Counted from the stretch's first letter, positions 53,132 through 62,949 are shown. The stretch: 64,000 nucleotides of DNA from Kitasatospora sp. NBC_00240 (GCF_026342405.1 NZ_JAPEMU010000001.1:2108001-2172000), one strand, 5' to 3'. The notes: generated from the sequence alone by a model not told the origin. Numbers and translations are program-made.

Positions 53132-53890
53132 TCAGGCGTCGAAGTCGTACTCCAGCACGTACGAGGCGGAGTCGAGCGTCATCTCGTTCACCTCGACGGC
53201 CCGGCCGTCCTCGGCGAACGCGGTGCGGCAGATCAGCATCACGGGGGTGCCGGCGGAGAGGCGCAGCCGGTCCGCCTCGTCCTGGGAGGGCATCCGGGAC
53301 CGGATCTCCTCGCGGAAGTGCACGGGCTTGTGGCCGAGTTCGGCGAGCCGGGCGTAGGTGCCGCCCGGTCCGGTGTCCTCCTCGGTTATCGCCGAGCGGG
53401 CGACCAGGTCCACCGGGAGGTAGGAGTTGGACAGCAGGACGGGCTTGCCGTCGAGCACGAACCGGCGGCTGCGGACGCAGACCGGACGCGCCGGGTCCAC
53501 CCCGAGCACCTCGGCCACCCGGGCCGGCGCCGTCGACTCCGCCACGTTCACCTGGTCCACCACCAGGACGCGCTCCGCTATGTCGGCGGACCAGATCGAA
53601 CGTCCCGAACCCCACTGCCCTGCGGACAGCCGCTTGATGCCCTGCCGCCGCAGCGGCTGGAAGACCCGGACGAAAACGCCCACCCCCTTGCGGGCCTCCG
53701 CGATCCCCTCGCTCTGCAGCACACCCAGGGCCTGACGGGCCGTCATCCGCGCCACCTCGTAGGTGGCCATGAGGTCGTTCTCGCCGGGGAGGCGGTCGCC
53801 GGGCGCGTACTCGCCGGTCCTGACGGCCTCTTTGAGGGCATCGGCGATCTGCTGGTACTTGGGCTGCCGACGGTTGTCCGAGTTGGCCAT
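53132..53890 (-). CDS. GntR family regulator (UTRA domain)
   Basis: 252 residues. Winged helix QQIADALKEAVRTGEYAPGD and YEVARMTARQALGVLQSEG, then a UTRA domain with LPVDLVARSAITEEDTG and MLICRTAFAEDGRAVEVNEM. Similar regulators accompany ATP-binding proteins in many Streptomyces and in integrative elements (KorSA type). ATG at 53890, GAGGAA about 8 bases upstream. Divergent from the ATPase gene, with twin CTCTAGAG boxes between. Confidence 0.9.
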   Translation of the reverse strand: MANSDNRRQPKYQQIADALKEAVRTGEYAPGDRLPGENDLMATYEVARMTARQALGVLQSEGIAEARKGVGVFVRVFQPLRRQGIKRLSAGQWGSGRSIWSADIAERVLVVDQVNVAESTAPARVAEVLGVDPARPVCVRSRRFVLDGKPVLLSNSYLPVDLVARSAITEEDTGPGGTYARLAELGHKPVHFREEIRSRMPSQDEADRLRLSAGTPVMLICRTAFAEDGRAVEVNEMTLDSASYVLEYDFDA

Positions 53891-53977
53891 GGGTTCGATT
53901 CCTCGCTTCCTCTCTAGACATCCTAGGGCGGCACCGCTCGGCCTGCTATCGGTGCTGCGCATCCCGAACCGGCCATT

Positions 53978-54008
53978 TCTCTAGAGAGGTTATTGACTTC
54001 TCTAGAGA
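53978..54008. promoter_or_regulatory. Twin TCTCTAGAGA boxes, GntR operator
   Basis: TCTCTAGAGA occurs at 53978-53987 and 53999-54008, 21 bp apart (two helical turns), and a half copy TCTCTAGACA at 53911. TTGACT (53993-53998) lies between the two. The sequence is palindromic and A+T-rich against its surroundings. Likely operator controlling both divergent genes. Confidence 0.75.
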
Positions 54009-54123
54009 TCATGGCTTCACTGAAAAGTGTCCCCACCGCCTGGACCGAGGCCCCCCCGACCTCACCCGGCACCCGTCGGACCCGTGGAGCAACCGCCGCC
54101 CGATCGCCGTACGAAGGACCGCC

Positions 54124-54807
54124 ATGTCCGATTCAGCAGACATCTCCTTCCTCCCCCGAGCCACCTGGGCGGTCCCGTCCGCCCCGCGGGAAGTCGCGGG
54201 CGTGCGGGCCAGGGCCGTGGCCGAGGTCCGCGCTCTCGGCATCCCGATCGAGGACACCACCGACCTCGAACTCGTCGTCACCGAGCTGGTGACGAACGCC
54301 ATCCGGCACGGCGGGGGCTCCGAGGTCCACATCCACCTGCGGCTCCACGGGCCCGGGATACTCGCCGTCGAGGTCCACGACCGCTCCCGGCAGTACCCCG
54401 ACGGCCCGCCGGCGGCCGGCGAGGACCAGGAGTCCGGCCGGGGCCTGCACATCGTCGACACCCTGGCCCTGCGCTGGGGGTTCCTGGAGTTCCCGCACCA
54501 CAAGGCCGCCTGGGCGCACCTCGCCGTACCGCCCGGCACCGCGCCCCCCGCCTGCGCGGCGGCCCGCCGGCCCGCCGCGATCCCCCGCCCCGCCGCCGGC
54601 CCCGACCGCAACGGCGGGGCGGAACCCGGTACGGATCCCGGCGCGGGCAGGTTCGCCCGGCGCTTCGCCCGGGTCCGGACGGCACGGAGCGGGACGCGGT
54701 TCCCGTGGCCCGGGCCGACGACCGGCGCGGCGGTGCCCAGGAGCCCGCGGGTACGGCGCCGTACGGGCACGGAACACGACCCGGCCCGGCCCGCGCTGGC
54801 GCGGTAG
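54124..54807 (+). CDS. ATP-binding protein, anti-sigma/HATPase_c type
   Basis: 227 residues. GHKL ATPase of the RsbW/SpoIIAB-like actinomycete family: N box LELVVTELVTNAIRHGGG, then ILAVEVHDRS and ESGRGLHIVDTLALRWGF. The C-terminal 85 residues are Pro/Arg/Ala-rich and unlike the fold. May bind a sigma or anti-anti-sigma factor. GAAGGA precedes the ATG by 5-6 bases. Divergent from the GntR gene. Confidence 0.88.
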   Translation: MSDSADISFLPRATWAVPSAPREVAGVRARAVAEVRALGIPIEDTTDLELVVTELVTNAIRHGGGSEVHIHLRLHGPGILAVEVHDRSRQYPDGPPAAGEDQESGRGLHIVDTLALRWGFLEFPHHKAAWAHLAVPPGTAPPACAAARRPAAIPRPAAGPDRNGGAEPGTDPGAGRFARRFARVRTARSGTRFPWPGPTTGAAVPRSPRVRRRTGTEHDPARPALAR

Positions 54808-54816
54808 CCGCGCCGG

Positions 54817-55950
54817 TCAGGAGCCCCCGGCGGCCGGGCCCAGCGGGTCGGCGCGGCCGACGACGGTGCCCGCCCGGTCGATGCAGATCACGTCGACGGC
54901 GACCGGCGAGCCGACCAGCACCCCCAGCGCGGTGGCCCGGGCCGCCCGGGCCACCAGGTCGCCGAGCGGCACACCGGCCGCCCGGCAGAGCTGGATCGCC
55001 TCCAGCGCGGTGTTGGCATCGGCGACGGCCCGGACCAGCTCCGGCCCGGCACCGCCCTCGCGGGCCAGGCCCGCCAGGTAGCCCTTGTCGACCTGGGAGC
55101 GGGCCGAGTGCAGGTCCAGGTGCCCGGCGGCCAGCTTGGAGAGCTTGGCGAACCCGCCCGCGATGGTCAGCCGGGGCACCGGGTGGCGCTTCAGGTACTT
55201 GAGCACCGCGCCGGCGAAGTCGCCCATGTCCAGCAGCGCGTCCTCGGGCAGCCCGTGCACGGCGACGGCGACCTTCTCCGACGTCGAACCGGTGCAGCCG
55301 GCCACGTGCGTCCGCCCGGCGGCCCGGGCGACGTCCACCCCGCGCCGGATGCTGTCGATCCACGCCGAGCAGGAGTAGGGCACCACGATGCCGGTGGTGC
55401 CCAGGATCGACAGGCCGCCCAGGATGCCGAGCCGGGGGTTCCAGGTGGAACGGGCGATCTCCTCGCCGTGGTCGACCGAGAGCTCCACCACCAAGTCGCC
55501 GCTGCCCCCGTGGGCCGCCGCCACCTCCGCGACGGCGTCCCGCATCATCTGCCGGGGCACCGGGTTGACCGCCGGCTCCCCCACCGGCAGCGGCAGCCCG
55601 GCCTTGGTGACCGTCCCCACCCCGGGCCCGGCCCGGAACACCACCCCGCTGCCCGGCTCGCCCCGGCGTACGGTCGAGCGGATCAGCGCGCCGTGGGTGA
55701 CGTCCGGGTCGTCCCCGGCGTCCTTCACCACCCCCGCCATCGCCTGACCGACCGTCAACTCCTCCACCGCGAGCGCGAACGCCGGTTGCTGGCCCTTCGG
55801 GAGGGTGATCGTCACCGGGTCCGGAAAGGCCCCGGTGAGCAGCGCCGTGTACGCGGCCTTGGTGGCCGCGGTCGCGCAGGCGCCGGTCGTCCAGCCGTGC
55901 CGCAGCCCGCTGCTCCTCAGCTGGGCCGCCCGGCCGCCGAGCTCAGCCAC
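54817..55950 (-). CDS. cbiD: Cobalt-precorrin-5B C1-methyltransferase
   Basis: 377 residues. CbiD signature HGWTTGACATAATKAAYTAL, then VVKDAGDDPDVTHGALI and VNPVPRQMMRDAVAE, SCSAWIDSIRRGVDVAR, RLTIAGGFAKLSKLAAGH. Methylates C1 and releases acetaldehyde, a step of the cobalt-early pathway that replaces CobF of the aerobic one. GTG at 55950 with GAGGGG upstream. Isolated from the other cob genes of the window. Confidence 0.95.
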   Translation of the reverse strand: MAELGGRAAQLRSSGLRHGWTTGACATAATKAAYTALLTGAFPDPVTITLPKGQQPAFALAVEELTVGQAMAGVVKDAGDDPDVTHGALIRSTVRRGEPGSGVVFRAGPGVGTVTKAGLPLPVGEPAVNPVPRQMMRDAVAEVAAAHGGSGDLVVELSVDHGEEIARSTWNPRLGILGGLSILGTTGIVVPYSCSAWIDSIRRGVDVARAAGRTHVAGCTGSTSEKVAVAVHGLPEDALLDMGDFAGAVLKYLKRHPVPRLTIAGGFAKLSKLAAGHLDLHSARSQVDKGYLAGLAREGGAGPELVRAVADANTALEAIQLCRAAGVPLGDLVARAARATALGVLVGSPVAVDVICIDRAGTVVGRADPLGPAAGGS

Positions 55951-56425
55951 GGGTGCCCCTCGCGGTCGGGACCGCCGCCCGGCGAACCCCGGCCGGCGGC
56001 GGCCCGGCCACCCCGGCCACCCCGGCCGCGTCGCCCCGCACCCAGCCAGTGGACGCTCCCATCGACGCCACCCGTCCCTTCACCAGCCCTGTCGCCCGCA
56101 CCGCGGCCGGGGTGGCCGCCACCGTCCATGTTCCCCTGTCGGCCGCCGATCGTCCCAGCTGGGTCCCGGTAGGCGGCCGGCGCGCGGTGCACGCCCCCGC
56201 ACCCGGGACGGCCGGCCATGGCTGCGGATGCTCCCGCTCGGCCACCGCCCGCCGGTGATCACGGGCCTGCCGGACGGCAAGGCCGTGGGAACGCTCGGGC
56301 CCGGGGGGCGCCACCCGGCCCGGCGCCGGGCATGGTTCACACAGTCGCAGCACAACGTTCGTACTCCACCGCCACGCTGGGACGGGGGCGGACGGTCCGT
56401 CACCGCGAAGCACCCGGGAGTGACC
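55951..56425. other. Gene-free stretch between cbiD and the LLM gene
   Basis: 475 bases of divergent upstream region. A short GGCCACCCC repeat occurs at about 56007-56029. I see no B12 box, so cbiD has no visible cobalamin riboswitch here, and no clear promoter boxes or RNA gene. Confidence 0.5.
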
Positions 56426-57613
56426 ATGACCGTCGGACGCCAGCTGCATCTCGCCGTATCCCTGGACGGGTTCGGGGCCCACCCGGCCGCCTGGCGGCGC
56501 ACCGCCCGCACCCCGCAGTCGGCCTTCGGCTCCGCCGCGCTGCACCTGGACGCGGTGCGGCGGGCCGAGGAGGGGCTGCTGGACTTCGTCACGCTGGACG
56601 ACTCCCGGCCGATCCACGCCCGGCGGGAGGGGCGGGCGCACGGCCGGCTGGAGGCGGCCCAGGTGCTGGCGGTGGCGGCCGCGGCGACCAGCAGGATCGG
56701 GCTGGTGCCGACCGGCCTGACCGGCCGCCTCCCGGGCGAGGTGGCGGACCGGATCGCGACCCTGGACCACCTGAGCGCCGGACGGGCCGGCTGGCGGCCC
56801 CGGGTGGACGTCACGCCCGAGCAGCAGAAGCTGGCGCTGGAGCCCGAGGGCGGGCCGCTGTTCATCGAACTCTTCGACGAGGCGGACGAGTTCACCCGGG
56901 CAGTGCTGGGCTACTGGGACAGCTGGGCGCCCGGTGCGCTGCTCGGCGACCTGGCGGGCGGGCGGTTCGTGGACGAGGCGCTGATCCGCCCGGCGGACTT
57001 CGACGGCGTCCATGTGCGGGCCACCGGCAGCGCCCGGGTCCCCCGCCCGCCGCAGGGCCGACCGGTGATCGCGATCCTCGGGCACGCCACCATCCCCTAC
57101 CGCCTGGTGGCCCGGCACGCCGAGGTCGCCTTCGTCACGCCGGCGGACACCGCCGGCCTGCTGGAGATCCGAGAGGAACTGGACGGGCTGCGCAAGGAGG
57201 CCGGCCGGGCGGACCGGTCCTTCCGGGTGTTCGCGGACCTGAACGTGGTGCTGGCGGGCACCGAGGCGGCCGCGCAGGAGCGGCTGGCGGACCTGGACGC
57301 CCTCGACGGCGAGCCCTTCACCAGCGACGCCGCCGTGTTCGCCGGCTCCCCGGCCGGACTGGCGGACCGCCTGGAGGAGTGGTTCCGCGACGGCGGGGCG
57401 GACGGGTTCCGACTGCGGCCGGCCCTGCTCGCCGAGGACCTCGACGCGCTGGTGGACGGCCTGGTGCCGGAGCTCCAGCGGCGCGGCCTGTTCCGGACGG
57501 CGTACACGTCGGCGACCCTGCGCGGCCACCTGGGCCTGCCCGAGGTCGGAGACGACGGCGGGCACGGGGACGGACCCGGGGACGCGCACGGACACGGGGA
57601 CGCCGCCCTGTAG
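56426..57613 (+). CDS. LLM-class flavin-dependent monooxygenase-like protein
   Basis: 395 residues. Bacterial-luciferase-like barrel of the NtaA/SnaA group: LHLAVSLDGFGAHPAAWRRT, FVTLDDS, IGLVPTGLTGRLPGEVADRI, ATLDHLSAGRAGWRP, FDEADEFTRAVLGYWDSW. Uses FMN and O2 to oxidise small organics; substrate unknown. The C-terminus ends in a Gly/Asp/His-rich tail (GDDGGHGDGPGDAHGHGD). ATG at 56426 follows GGGAG by 5 bases. A strong terminator follows. Confidence 0.88.
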   Translation: MTVGRQLHLAVSLDGFGAHPAAWRRTARTPQSAFGSAALHLDAVRRAEEGLLDFVTLDDSRPIHARREGRAHGRLEAAQVLAVAAAATSRIGLVPTGLTGRLPGEVADRIATLDHLSAGRAGWRPRVDVTPEQQKLALEPEGGPLFIELFDEADEFTRAVLGYWDSWAPGALLGDLAGGRFVDEALIRPADFDGVHVRATGSARVPRPPQGRPVIAILGHATIPYRLVARHAEVAFVTPADTAGLLEIREELDGLRKEAGRADRSFRVFADLNVVLAGTEAAAQERLADLDALDGEPFTSDAAVFAGSPAGLADRLEEWFRDGGADGFRLRPALLAEDLDALVDGLVPELQRRGLFRTAYTSATLRGHLGLPEVGDDGGHGDGPGDAHGHGDAAL

Positions 57614-57637
57614 GAGCCCGCACGACCGGCCTGCCTT

Positions 57638-57681
57638 CCGGGGGTGCGGCGGACCGCTTCGGCGGCCTGCCGCACCCCCGG
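57638..57681. terminator. Stem-loop terminator
   Basis: 13-bp perfect stem CCGGGGGTGCGGC/GCCGCACCCCCGG with an 18-base partly paired loop, after the LLM gene. Confidence 0.8.
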
Positions 57682-57694
57682 ACGCCGTCGGTGC

Positions 57695-57731
57695 TTGACA
57701 TCGGACCTAAGCGGAATGAACATTCATTCCG
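57695..57731 (+). promoter_or_regulatory. Promoter and overlapping TetR operator
   Basis: TTGACA (57695-57700) is a consensus -35. The palindrome CGGAATGA-ACAT-TCATTCCG (57712-57731) covers the expected -10 (AACATT) and ends at the GTG of the TetR gene. This predicts a transcript starting at or next to the GTG, i.e. leaderless, with autorepression by binding at the -10. Confidence 0.65.
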
Positions 57732-58324
57732 TGCCCAGAAAAACCGACATCGCCCAGCAGCTCCTGGACAGCGCGCTCTCCCTCTTCGCCGAGCGCACCT
57801 ACGAAGGCACCCAGATGCCCGCCGTCGCCCAGCGGGCCGGGGTCGGCGTCGGCAGCATCTACCGGTACTTCCCCAGCAAGGAGGCGCTCGGCAACGCGGC
57901 CTTCCAGTACGCCAAGCGCGGCCTGCTCGACCAGCTGAACGACGCGCTGGTCGAGGGCGGGCCGGTGCACTCCGTCCGCGAGGAGTTCGGCCGGTTCTGG
58001 CTGGGTTTCACCCGCTACGCGGGCAGCTCCCACGACGCGTTCGTGTTCCTGGAGCACCAGCAGCACGACACCTTCCTCGCCCCGGAGAGCCAGGCGCTGG
58101 CCGCCGAGGTCGACCGGGTCGCCTGCGACTTCATCGAGCGCGGCCAGCGCTCCGGCGAGCTCCGCGACGGCGACCCGCAGCAGCTGGTCGCCCTCGCCAT
58201 CGGCGCGTTCACCGGGCTGGTCAAGCACCTGCGCCCCGGCGGCATCGGCAAACTCTCCCCCGCGTCCCTCAAGGTGGCGGAAGACGCCGTCTGGGACCTC
58301 CTGCACCGAAAGGCCGACTCGTGA
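57731..58324 (+). CDS. TetR family regulator
   Basis: 197 residues. HTH with QQLLDSALSLFAERTYEGTQ and GVGVGSIYRYFPSKEALGNA. The leaderless GTG at 57731 (VPRKTDIAQQ) is preferred to the ATG at 57716, which lies inside the operator palindrome and lacks a ribosome binding site. Its TGA overlaps the GTG of the following SDR (GTGA), so the two genes are co-translated and the SDR is its likely partner in a self-regulated response. Confidence 0.9.
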   Translation: MPRKTDIAQQLLDSALSLFAERTYEGTQMPAVAQRAGVGVGSIYRYFPSKEALGNAAFQYAKRGLLDQLNDALVEGGPVHSVREEFGRFWLGFTRYAGSSHDAFVFLEHQQHDTFLAPESQALAAEVDRVACDFIERGQRSGELRDGDPQQLVALAIGAFTGLVKHLRPGGIGKLSPASLKVAEDAVWDLLHRKADS

Positions 58325-59181
58325 GCACCCCCGCCCGACCGCAGACCGTCCTGATCACCGGCTGTTCCACCGGCATGGGCCGCCGCACCGCGCTCGCCCT
58401 GCACCGGCTGGGCCACCAGGTGTACGCCACCGCCCGGCGCCCCGAGACGCTCGCCGACCTGGCGGCCGAGGGCCTCGCCACCCTCCCCCTGGACGTCACC
58501 GACGAGGAGTCGATGGCGGCCGCCGTCGCGCGGATCGAGGCCGAGCGCGGCGCCGTGGACATCCTGGTCAACAACGCCGCGTACGGACTGCACCTGCCGG
58601 TCGAGCTGGCCACCCCCGACGAGGTGCGCCGGCAGTTCGAGACCAACGTCTTCGGGCTGGTCCGGATGACCCAGCTGGTGCTGCCCGCAATGCGCCGCGC
58701 CGGGAGCGGACGGATCGTCAACATCTCGTCCATGGGCGGCCGTTTCAGCCCGCCCGGCGGCGCCTTCTACCACGCCAGCAAGCACGCGGTGGAGGCGATC
58801 AGCGACTCGCTGCGGCTGGAGGTCGCGCCGTTCGGGGTGAAGGTCGTGGTGGTCCAGCCCGGCCCGACCATCACCGATTTCGCCGGCACGGCGGTGGACA
58901 CCATGCGGGGCGGCGCGGCCCACGACGAGCAGGACCCTTACGGCCGGTTCCGCGCCGAACTCGCCGACATGTACGCCAACCGGACCTTCAACCGGCGGAG
59001 CGGCGCGGTGCCGGCCGAGGCCGCGACCAAGGTCATCGTCCGGGCGGCCACCACGGCCCGCCCCCGGGCCCGGTACGCCATCGGCACGCTGGCGCGGGCC
59101 ACCATGGGCGCGCGGCGGCTGCTGCCCGACGTCGCCTTCGACGCCGTGATGCGGCTCAACTTCCCTGCCACGGCCCGCTAG
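58321..59181 (+). CDS. SDR family oxidoreductase
   Basis: 286 residues, classical SDR. Cofactor loop TGCSTGMGRRTALALHRLG, VNNAAYG, Ser in NISSMGG, catalytic YHASK. The C-terminal region resembles the retinol/oxidoreductase type of SDR with a helix around RARYAIGTLARATMGARRLL. Substrate unknown. Translationally coupled to the TetR gene. Confidence 0.92.
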   Translation: MSTPARPQTVLITGCSTGMGRRTALALHRLGHQVYATARRPETLADLAAEGLATLPLDVTDEESMAAAVARIEAERGAVDILVNNAAYGLHLPVELATPDEVRRQFETNVFGLVRMTQLVLPAMRRAGSGRIVNISSMGGRFSPPGGAFYHASKHAVEAISDSLRLEVAPFGVKVVVVQPGPTITDFAGTAVDTMRGGAAHDEQDPYGRFRAELADMYANRTFNRRSGAVPAEAATKVIVRAATTARPRARYAIGTLARATMGARRLLPDVAFDAVMRLNFPATAR

Positions 59182-59210
59182 AGGGCGCGCGCGGTACGGA
59201 CAACCGGACG

Positions 59211-59255
59211 GGCGCGGCACCGGCCCCGGAACATACCCGGAGCCGGTGCCGCGCC
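59211..59255. terminator. Bidirectional stem-loop terminator
   Basis: 14-bp perfect stem GGCGCGGCACCGGC/GCCGGTGCCGCGCC with a 17-base loop between the SDR gene and the convergent cobI-cobJ gene. Confidence 0.85.
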
Positions 59256-59262
59256 ACCTTCG

Positions 59263-60783
59263 TCAGTCCTCGGGGTAGCGGCGCGGGGTCCAGACGACCT
59301 CGGTGCCGTTGTCGCGTTCGACGATCCGGGTCTGCGAGGAGCCGATCAGCAGCAGGGTCCGCATGTCGACCTCGGCCGGGTCCAGATCGGCCAGCCGGAC
59401 GGTCCGCACCCGCTCGGTGGGGCCGCCGACGTCCCGGGCCATCACCACGGGCGTCTCCGGGGCGCGGTGTTCGAGCAGCAGGTCGCGGGCCAGCCCGACC
59501 TGCGTGGTGCGGCTCTTCGAACCGGGGTTGTAGAGCGCCAGCACCAGATCGGCCTCGGCGGCGGCGCGCAGCCGGCGGGCGATCGCCGTCCAGGGCTTGA
59601 GCCGGTCGGAGAGCGAGACCACCGCGTAGTCGTGACCGAGCGGCGCGCCGACCCGGGAGGCGGCGGCGTGCGCGGCGGTCATGCCGGGCAGCACCCGGAC
59701 GGGCACCGAGCGGTACGGGTCGGCGCCGGCGGCCTCCAGGACGGCGGTGGCCATCGCGAAGACGCCGGGGTCGCCGGAGGAGACCACGGCCACCCGGTGG
59801 CCGCGCCGGGCCAGGTCGAGGGCGAACTCGGCCCGTTCGGCCTCCACCTTGTTGTCCGAGCCGTGCCGCTGCTGGCCGGCGCGGACCGGCACGCGGTCCA
59901 GGTAGGTGGTGTAGCCGACCAGGTCGGTGGCGCCGGCGAGGGCGCCGCGGGCCTCCGGGGTGAGCCAGAGCGGCCCGGCGGGGCCGGTGCCGACCACCAC
60001 CACCTCGCCCTCGCCCGGCACGGGGGCCGGGACGGGCCGGTCGATCCGGCTGGGCAGTACGGCCACCGAGAAGTACGGGACGGTGTCCGGGTCGACCTCG
60101 GCCAGCGGGGCCGTCCGCTCGGCGGCCATGGTGGCGCGCTCGACGTACTGGGCGTCCTCCAGCCGGCCGGCCCGCTCCAGGGCGCGGCGCACGGTGGGGA
60201 AGGTCCGGCCGAGCTTCATGATCACGGCCGAGTCGGTGGAGGCCAGCCGGGCCGCCAGCTCCTCCTCCGGCAGGGTGCCGGGCAGGATGGTCAGCACCTC
60301 CTCGGCCTCCACCAGCGGGCGGCCGAGCCGGGCGGCGGCGGCGCTGACCGAGGTCACGCCGGGCACCACCTCGGTCGGGTATCGGTGCGCGAGGCGCTTG
60401 TGCATGTGCTGGTAGGAGCCGTAGAAGAGCGGGTCGCCCTCGGCGAGCACCACCACGTCGCGGCCGGCGTCCAGGTGGGCGGCCAGCCTGGCGGCGGCCT
60501 CCTCGTAGAACTCGTCGATCGCGCCGCGGTAACCGCCGGGGTGGTCGGTGGTCTCGACGGTCAGCGGGTAGACCAGCTTCTCCTCGATCTGACCTTCCGT
60601 CAGGTACCGCTCGGCGATGGAGCGGGCGATCGAGCGGCCGTGCCGGGCACTGTGGTACGCCACCACGTCCGCCTTGCCGATGAGTTCGGCGGCGCGGACG
60701 GTGACCAGCGACGGGTCGCCGGGGCCCAGGCCGACGCCGTAGAGGCGCCCGGTGCCACCTATGGTTGCCTGACTGTCCGTCAC
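59263..60783 (-). CDS. cobIJ: Precorrin-2 C20- / precorrin-3B C17-methyltransferase fusion
   Basis: 506 residues, two corrin methyltransferases in one chain. CobI half about 10-240: [54 protein letters not shown]. CobJ half about 250-500: [67 protein letters not shown]. Adds the C20 and C17 methyls, the latter with ring contraction. GTG at 60783 overlaps the cobH stop (GTGA). Third gene of cobG-cobH-cobIJ. Confidence 0.96.
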   Translation of the reverse strand: MTDSQATIGGTGRLYGVGLGPGDPSLVTVRAAELIGKADVVAYHSARHGRSIARSIAERYLTEGQIEEKLVYPLTVETTDHPGGYRGAIDEFYEEAAARLAAHLDAGRDVVVLAEGDPLFYGSYQHMHKRLAHRYPTEVVPGVTSVSAAAARLGRPLVEAEEVLTILPGTLPEEELAARLASTDSAVIMKLGRTFPTVRRALERAGRLEDAQYVERATMAAERTAPLAEVDPDTVPYFSVAVLPSRIDRPVPAPVPGEGEVVVVGTGPAGPLWLTPEARGALAGATDLVGYTTYLDRVPVRAGQQRHGSDNKVEAERAEFALDLARRGHRVAVVSSGDPGVFAMATAVLEAAGADPYRSVPVRVLPGMTAAHAAASRVGAPLGHDYAVVSLSDRLKPWTAIARRLRAAAEADLVLALYNPGSKSRTTQVGLARDLLLEHRAPETPVVMARDVGGPTERVRTVRLADLDPAEVDMRTLLLIGSSQTRIVERDNGTEVVWTPRRYPED

Positions 60784-61406
60784 TCTTCTTCACTCGCAAT
60801 CGCGTTGATGGCGGCGGCGGCCATCGCGCTGCCGCCGCGCCGGCCGCGGACCACCAGGTGCTCCAGCCGGGAGGGATGCTCGGCCAGGGCCTGCTTGGAC
60901 TCGGCGGCGCCGATGAAGCCGACCGGGACGCCGATCACGGCGGCCGGGCGCGGCGCCCCCGCCTCGATCAGCTCCAGCAGCCGGAACAGCGAGGTCGGCG
61001 CGTTGCCCACGGCGACCACCGCGCCCTCCAGCCGGGGCAGCCACAGCTCCATGGCGGCGGCGCTGCGGGTGTTGCCCATCTTCTTCGCCAGCTCGGGGAC
61101 CGAGGGGTCGGAGAGGGTGCAGATCACCTCGTTGTCGGCGGGCAGCCGCTTGCGGGTCACCCCGCTGGCGACCATCGACACGTCGCAGAGGATCGGCGCG
61201 CCGGCGCGCAGCGCCCTGCGCGCGTCCGCCACCACGCCCGGGGACCACAGCAGGTCCTCGACCAGGTCGGTCATGCCGCACGCGTGGATCATGCGCACCA
61301 CGACCTGCGAGACGTCGGCGGGCAGGCCCGCAAGGTCGACCTCGGCCCGGATGGTGGCAAAGGACTCGCGGTAGATCGCCGCCCCGTCCTTCTCGTACTC
61401 GATCAC
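60780..61406 (-). CDS. cobH: Precorrin-8X methylmutase
   Basis: 208 residues. CobH/CbiC features: [33 protein letters not shown] (conserved His), [61 protein letters not shown]. Moves a methyl group from C11 to C12 to form hydrogenobyrinate. GTG at 61406 has GGAGG 5 bases upstream and overlaps the cobG stop (GTGA). Confidence 0.96.
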   Translation of the reverse strand: MIEYEKDGAAIYRESFATIRAEVDLAGLPADVSQVVVRMIHACGMTDLVEDLLWSPGVVADARRALRAGAPILCDVSMVASGVTRKRLPADNEVICTLSDPSVPELAKKMGNTRSAAAMELWLPRLEGAVVAVGNAPTSLFRLLELIEAGAPRPAAVIGVPVGFIGAAESKQALAEHPSRLEHLVVRGRRGGSAMAAAAINAIASEEE

Positions 61407-62683
61407 TTGGTCCTCCGGGCCCGGGCCACTGCGTCGGCCATCTGTTGCGTTGTCGTTGCTTGGTCGGTGGACGTGACGTCCGGGCGGCGGACGGCCACCC
61501 GGTATCCGTCCGGCGTGGCGAGCACGTCCACCCACTCGCCCGCCGGATGCCCGCAGCGCCGCTCGCAGCCCGACCAGTGCACGGGCAGCAGGCCGCCGGC
61601 ACCGGGGCCGGCGGTCGCGAGGGCGTGGGCCGCGTCACCGCGGACGTCCGCCAGGGACTTGGCGCAGCCGGGGGTGCCGGTGCAGGCCATGGCGCGTTCC
61701 CACGGGGAGTGCGGGTCGAGTCCGAGGCCGGCGGCGGCCAGCCGGTCGGCCCACCCGGGCGACCGGGCGGGGTCGAGGCCGGGGAGCACCGCACCGCGCC
61801 AGGGGGTCACCCGCAGTTCGCCGGCGCCGTCGGTGGCGGCCGCCGCGAGCAGCCGCCACTGCGCGACGCCGGCGCGTCCGAACGGCAGTCCGACCGAGAG
61901 GCCGTGCCGTCCGTCCGGTCCGGTCACCGGGCCGGCCTGCGGCAGCGCTCCCGGCAGGGCGGGCAGCGGGACGAGGACGGTCCCGGGCGGCGTCAGCCGG
62001 GTGCCGTCCGGGTCGGCCTCGCGGATCCGCCAGGCCTTGGTGCCGCTCTCGCGCAGCAGCGTGAGGAAGTCTTCGGCGGCGCGCAGCGCGGTGGCGACGG
62101 CCTGCCCGGCCGGCACCCGCGGCCCGGTGGTGGCACGCCCGAGGCGCAGGAGTGCCTGGCCGTCGGGGCTTGCGATCAATGTCACATCGGCGTCGAGCCC
62201 GGCGACGTCGCCGCGGCCGTCGTCGAGGGCGAACAGGAAGCGGCCGGACAGCCCGGTGGACCAGTCCGCGGCGCACAGGGCGGCGTCCAGTTCGCGGGCC
62301 CAAGTGGTCACGTCCGCATGCCCGTTGCCGTCGACGCCGGCGAGCGGCGAGGCGACGATGTTGCGGACCCGCTCGTGCCGGTCGGAGGGCAGCAGGCCGG
62401 CGGCCCGCAACCGGGCGCCGAGGTCCTGCCCGCAGCCCTCGGGGAGGCCGCGCAGTTGGACGTTGCCGCGCGAGGTGGTCTCCAGCTGCGCGTCCCCGAG
62501 CTGCTCGGCCGCGTCGGCCAGCGCGAGAACCTGACCGACCGTCAGCAGACCGCCGGGCAGCCGGACTCGGGCGAGCGCGCCGTCGTCGGCGGTGTGTAGG
62601 CGAAGGGCCCCCGGACACGCGTCCCCGCGCGCCCGGTCGGGCACGCCGGGGCCCGGTCCTGCGAGGTCGGGTGAGGGTGACAT
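61403..62683 (-). CDS. cobG: Precorrin-3B synthase (CobG), oxygen-dependent
   Basis: 426 residues, related to sulfite/nitrite reductases. Ferredoxin-like half-domain with [15 protein letters not shown] and 4Fe-4S cysteines in [11 protein letters not shown] and [10 protein letters not shown]. It hydroxylates precorrin-3A with O2. The start is uncertain: ATGs at 62683 and 62695 both lack a good ribosome binding site; 62683 is chosen because the conserved part begins soon after. First gene of the leftward cobG-cobH-cobIJ operon, divergent from the B12 riboswitch. Confidence 0.9.
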   Translation of the reverse strand: MSPSPDLAGPGPGVPDRARGDACPGALRLHTADDGALARVRLPGGLLTVGQVLALADAAEQLGDAQLETTSRGNVQLRGLPEGCGQDLGARLRAAGLLPSDRHERVRNIVASPLAGVDGNGHADVTTWARELDAALCAADWSTGLSGRFLFALDDGRGDVAGLDADVTLIASPDGQALLRLGRATTGPRVPAGQAVATALRAAEDFLTLLRESGTKAWRIREADPDGTRLTPPGTVLVPLPALPGALPQAGPVTGPDGRHGLSVGLPFGRAGVAQWRLLAAAATDGAGELRVTPWRGAVLPGLDPARSPGWADRLAAAGLGLDPHSPWERAMACTGTPGCAKSLADVRGDAAHALATAGPGAGGLLPVHWSGCERRCGHPAGEWVDVLATPDGYRVAVRRPDVTSTDQATTTQQMADAVARARRTK

Positions 62684-62756
62684 GGCCGCGAGCATACCCA
62701 GGATCCGGCCGGGGACTCTGTCCCGTGGATCACCCCCAGCCCCTACTATGCTCCCG

Positions 62757-62886
62757 GGCGGATCCTTCGGGGTCCGCTCACGCCAGAGACGGCGCAAAGG
62801 GGAGGAAACCGGTGAAAACCCGGTGCGGTCCCGCCACTGTGACCACGGTTCACCGACCGTGGGAGCCAGGAACTCCTGCCGTCCCG
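62757..62886 (+). ncRNA. Cobalamin riboswitch upstream of cobN
   Basis: Conserved core blocks are present: AGGGGAGGAAACCGGTGAAAA-type segment at 62799-62818 (GGAAnCCGGTG), GCGGTCCCGCCACTGTGA (62825-62842) and the B12 box GAGCCAGGAACTCCTGCC (62863-62880). It is followed by a perfect 8-bp hairpin (62891-62910) that can hold the regulatory switch. It should shut off the downstream genes when adenosyl- or other cobalamin is abundant. Confidence 0.95.
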
Positions 62887-62890
62887 ATCC

Positions 62891-62910
62891 CCCCGGCCCG
62901 ACGGCCGGGG
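62891..62910 (+). terminator. Hairpin in the riboswitch expression platform
   Basis: CCCCGGCC-CGAC-GGCCGGGG, perfect 8-bp stem 4 bases after the aptamer and 24 bases before AGGAAGG. No T-tract, so translational control through the ribosome binding site is as likely as termination. Confidence 0.6.
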
Positions 62911-62949
62911 ATCCCCCACGGGGCGCGGACCCCGAGGAAGGCTCGACCT

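Noticed and set aside
55951..56425. Second cobalamin riboswitch upstream of cbiD
   Set aside because: No B12 box or conserved core blocks on either strand.
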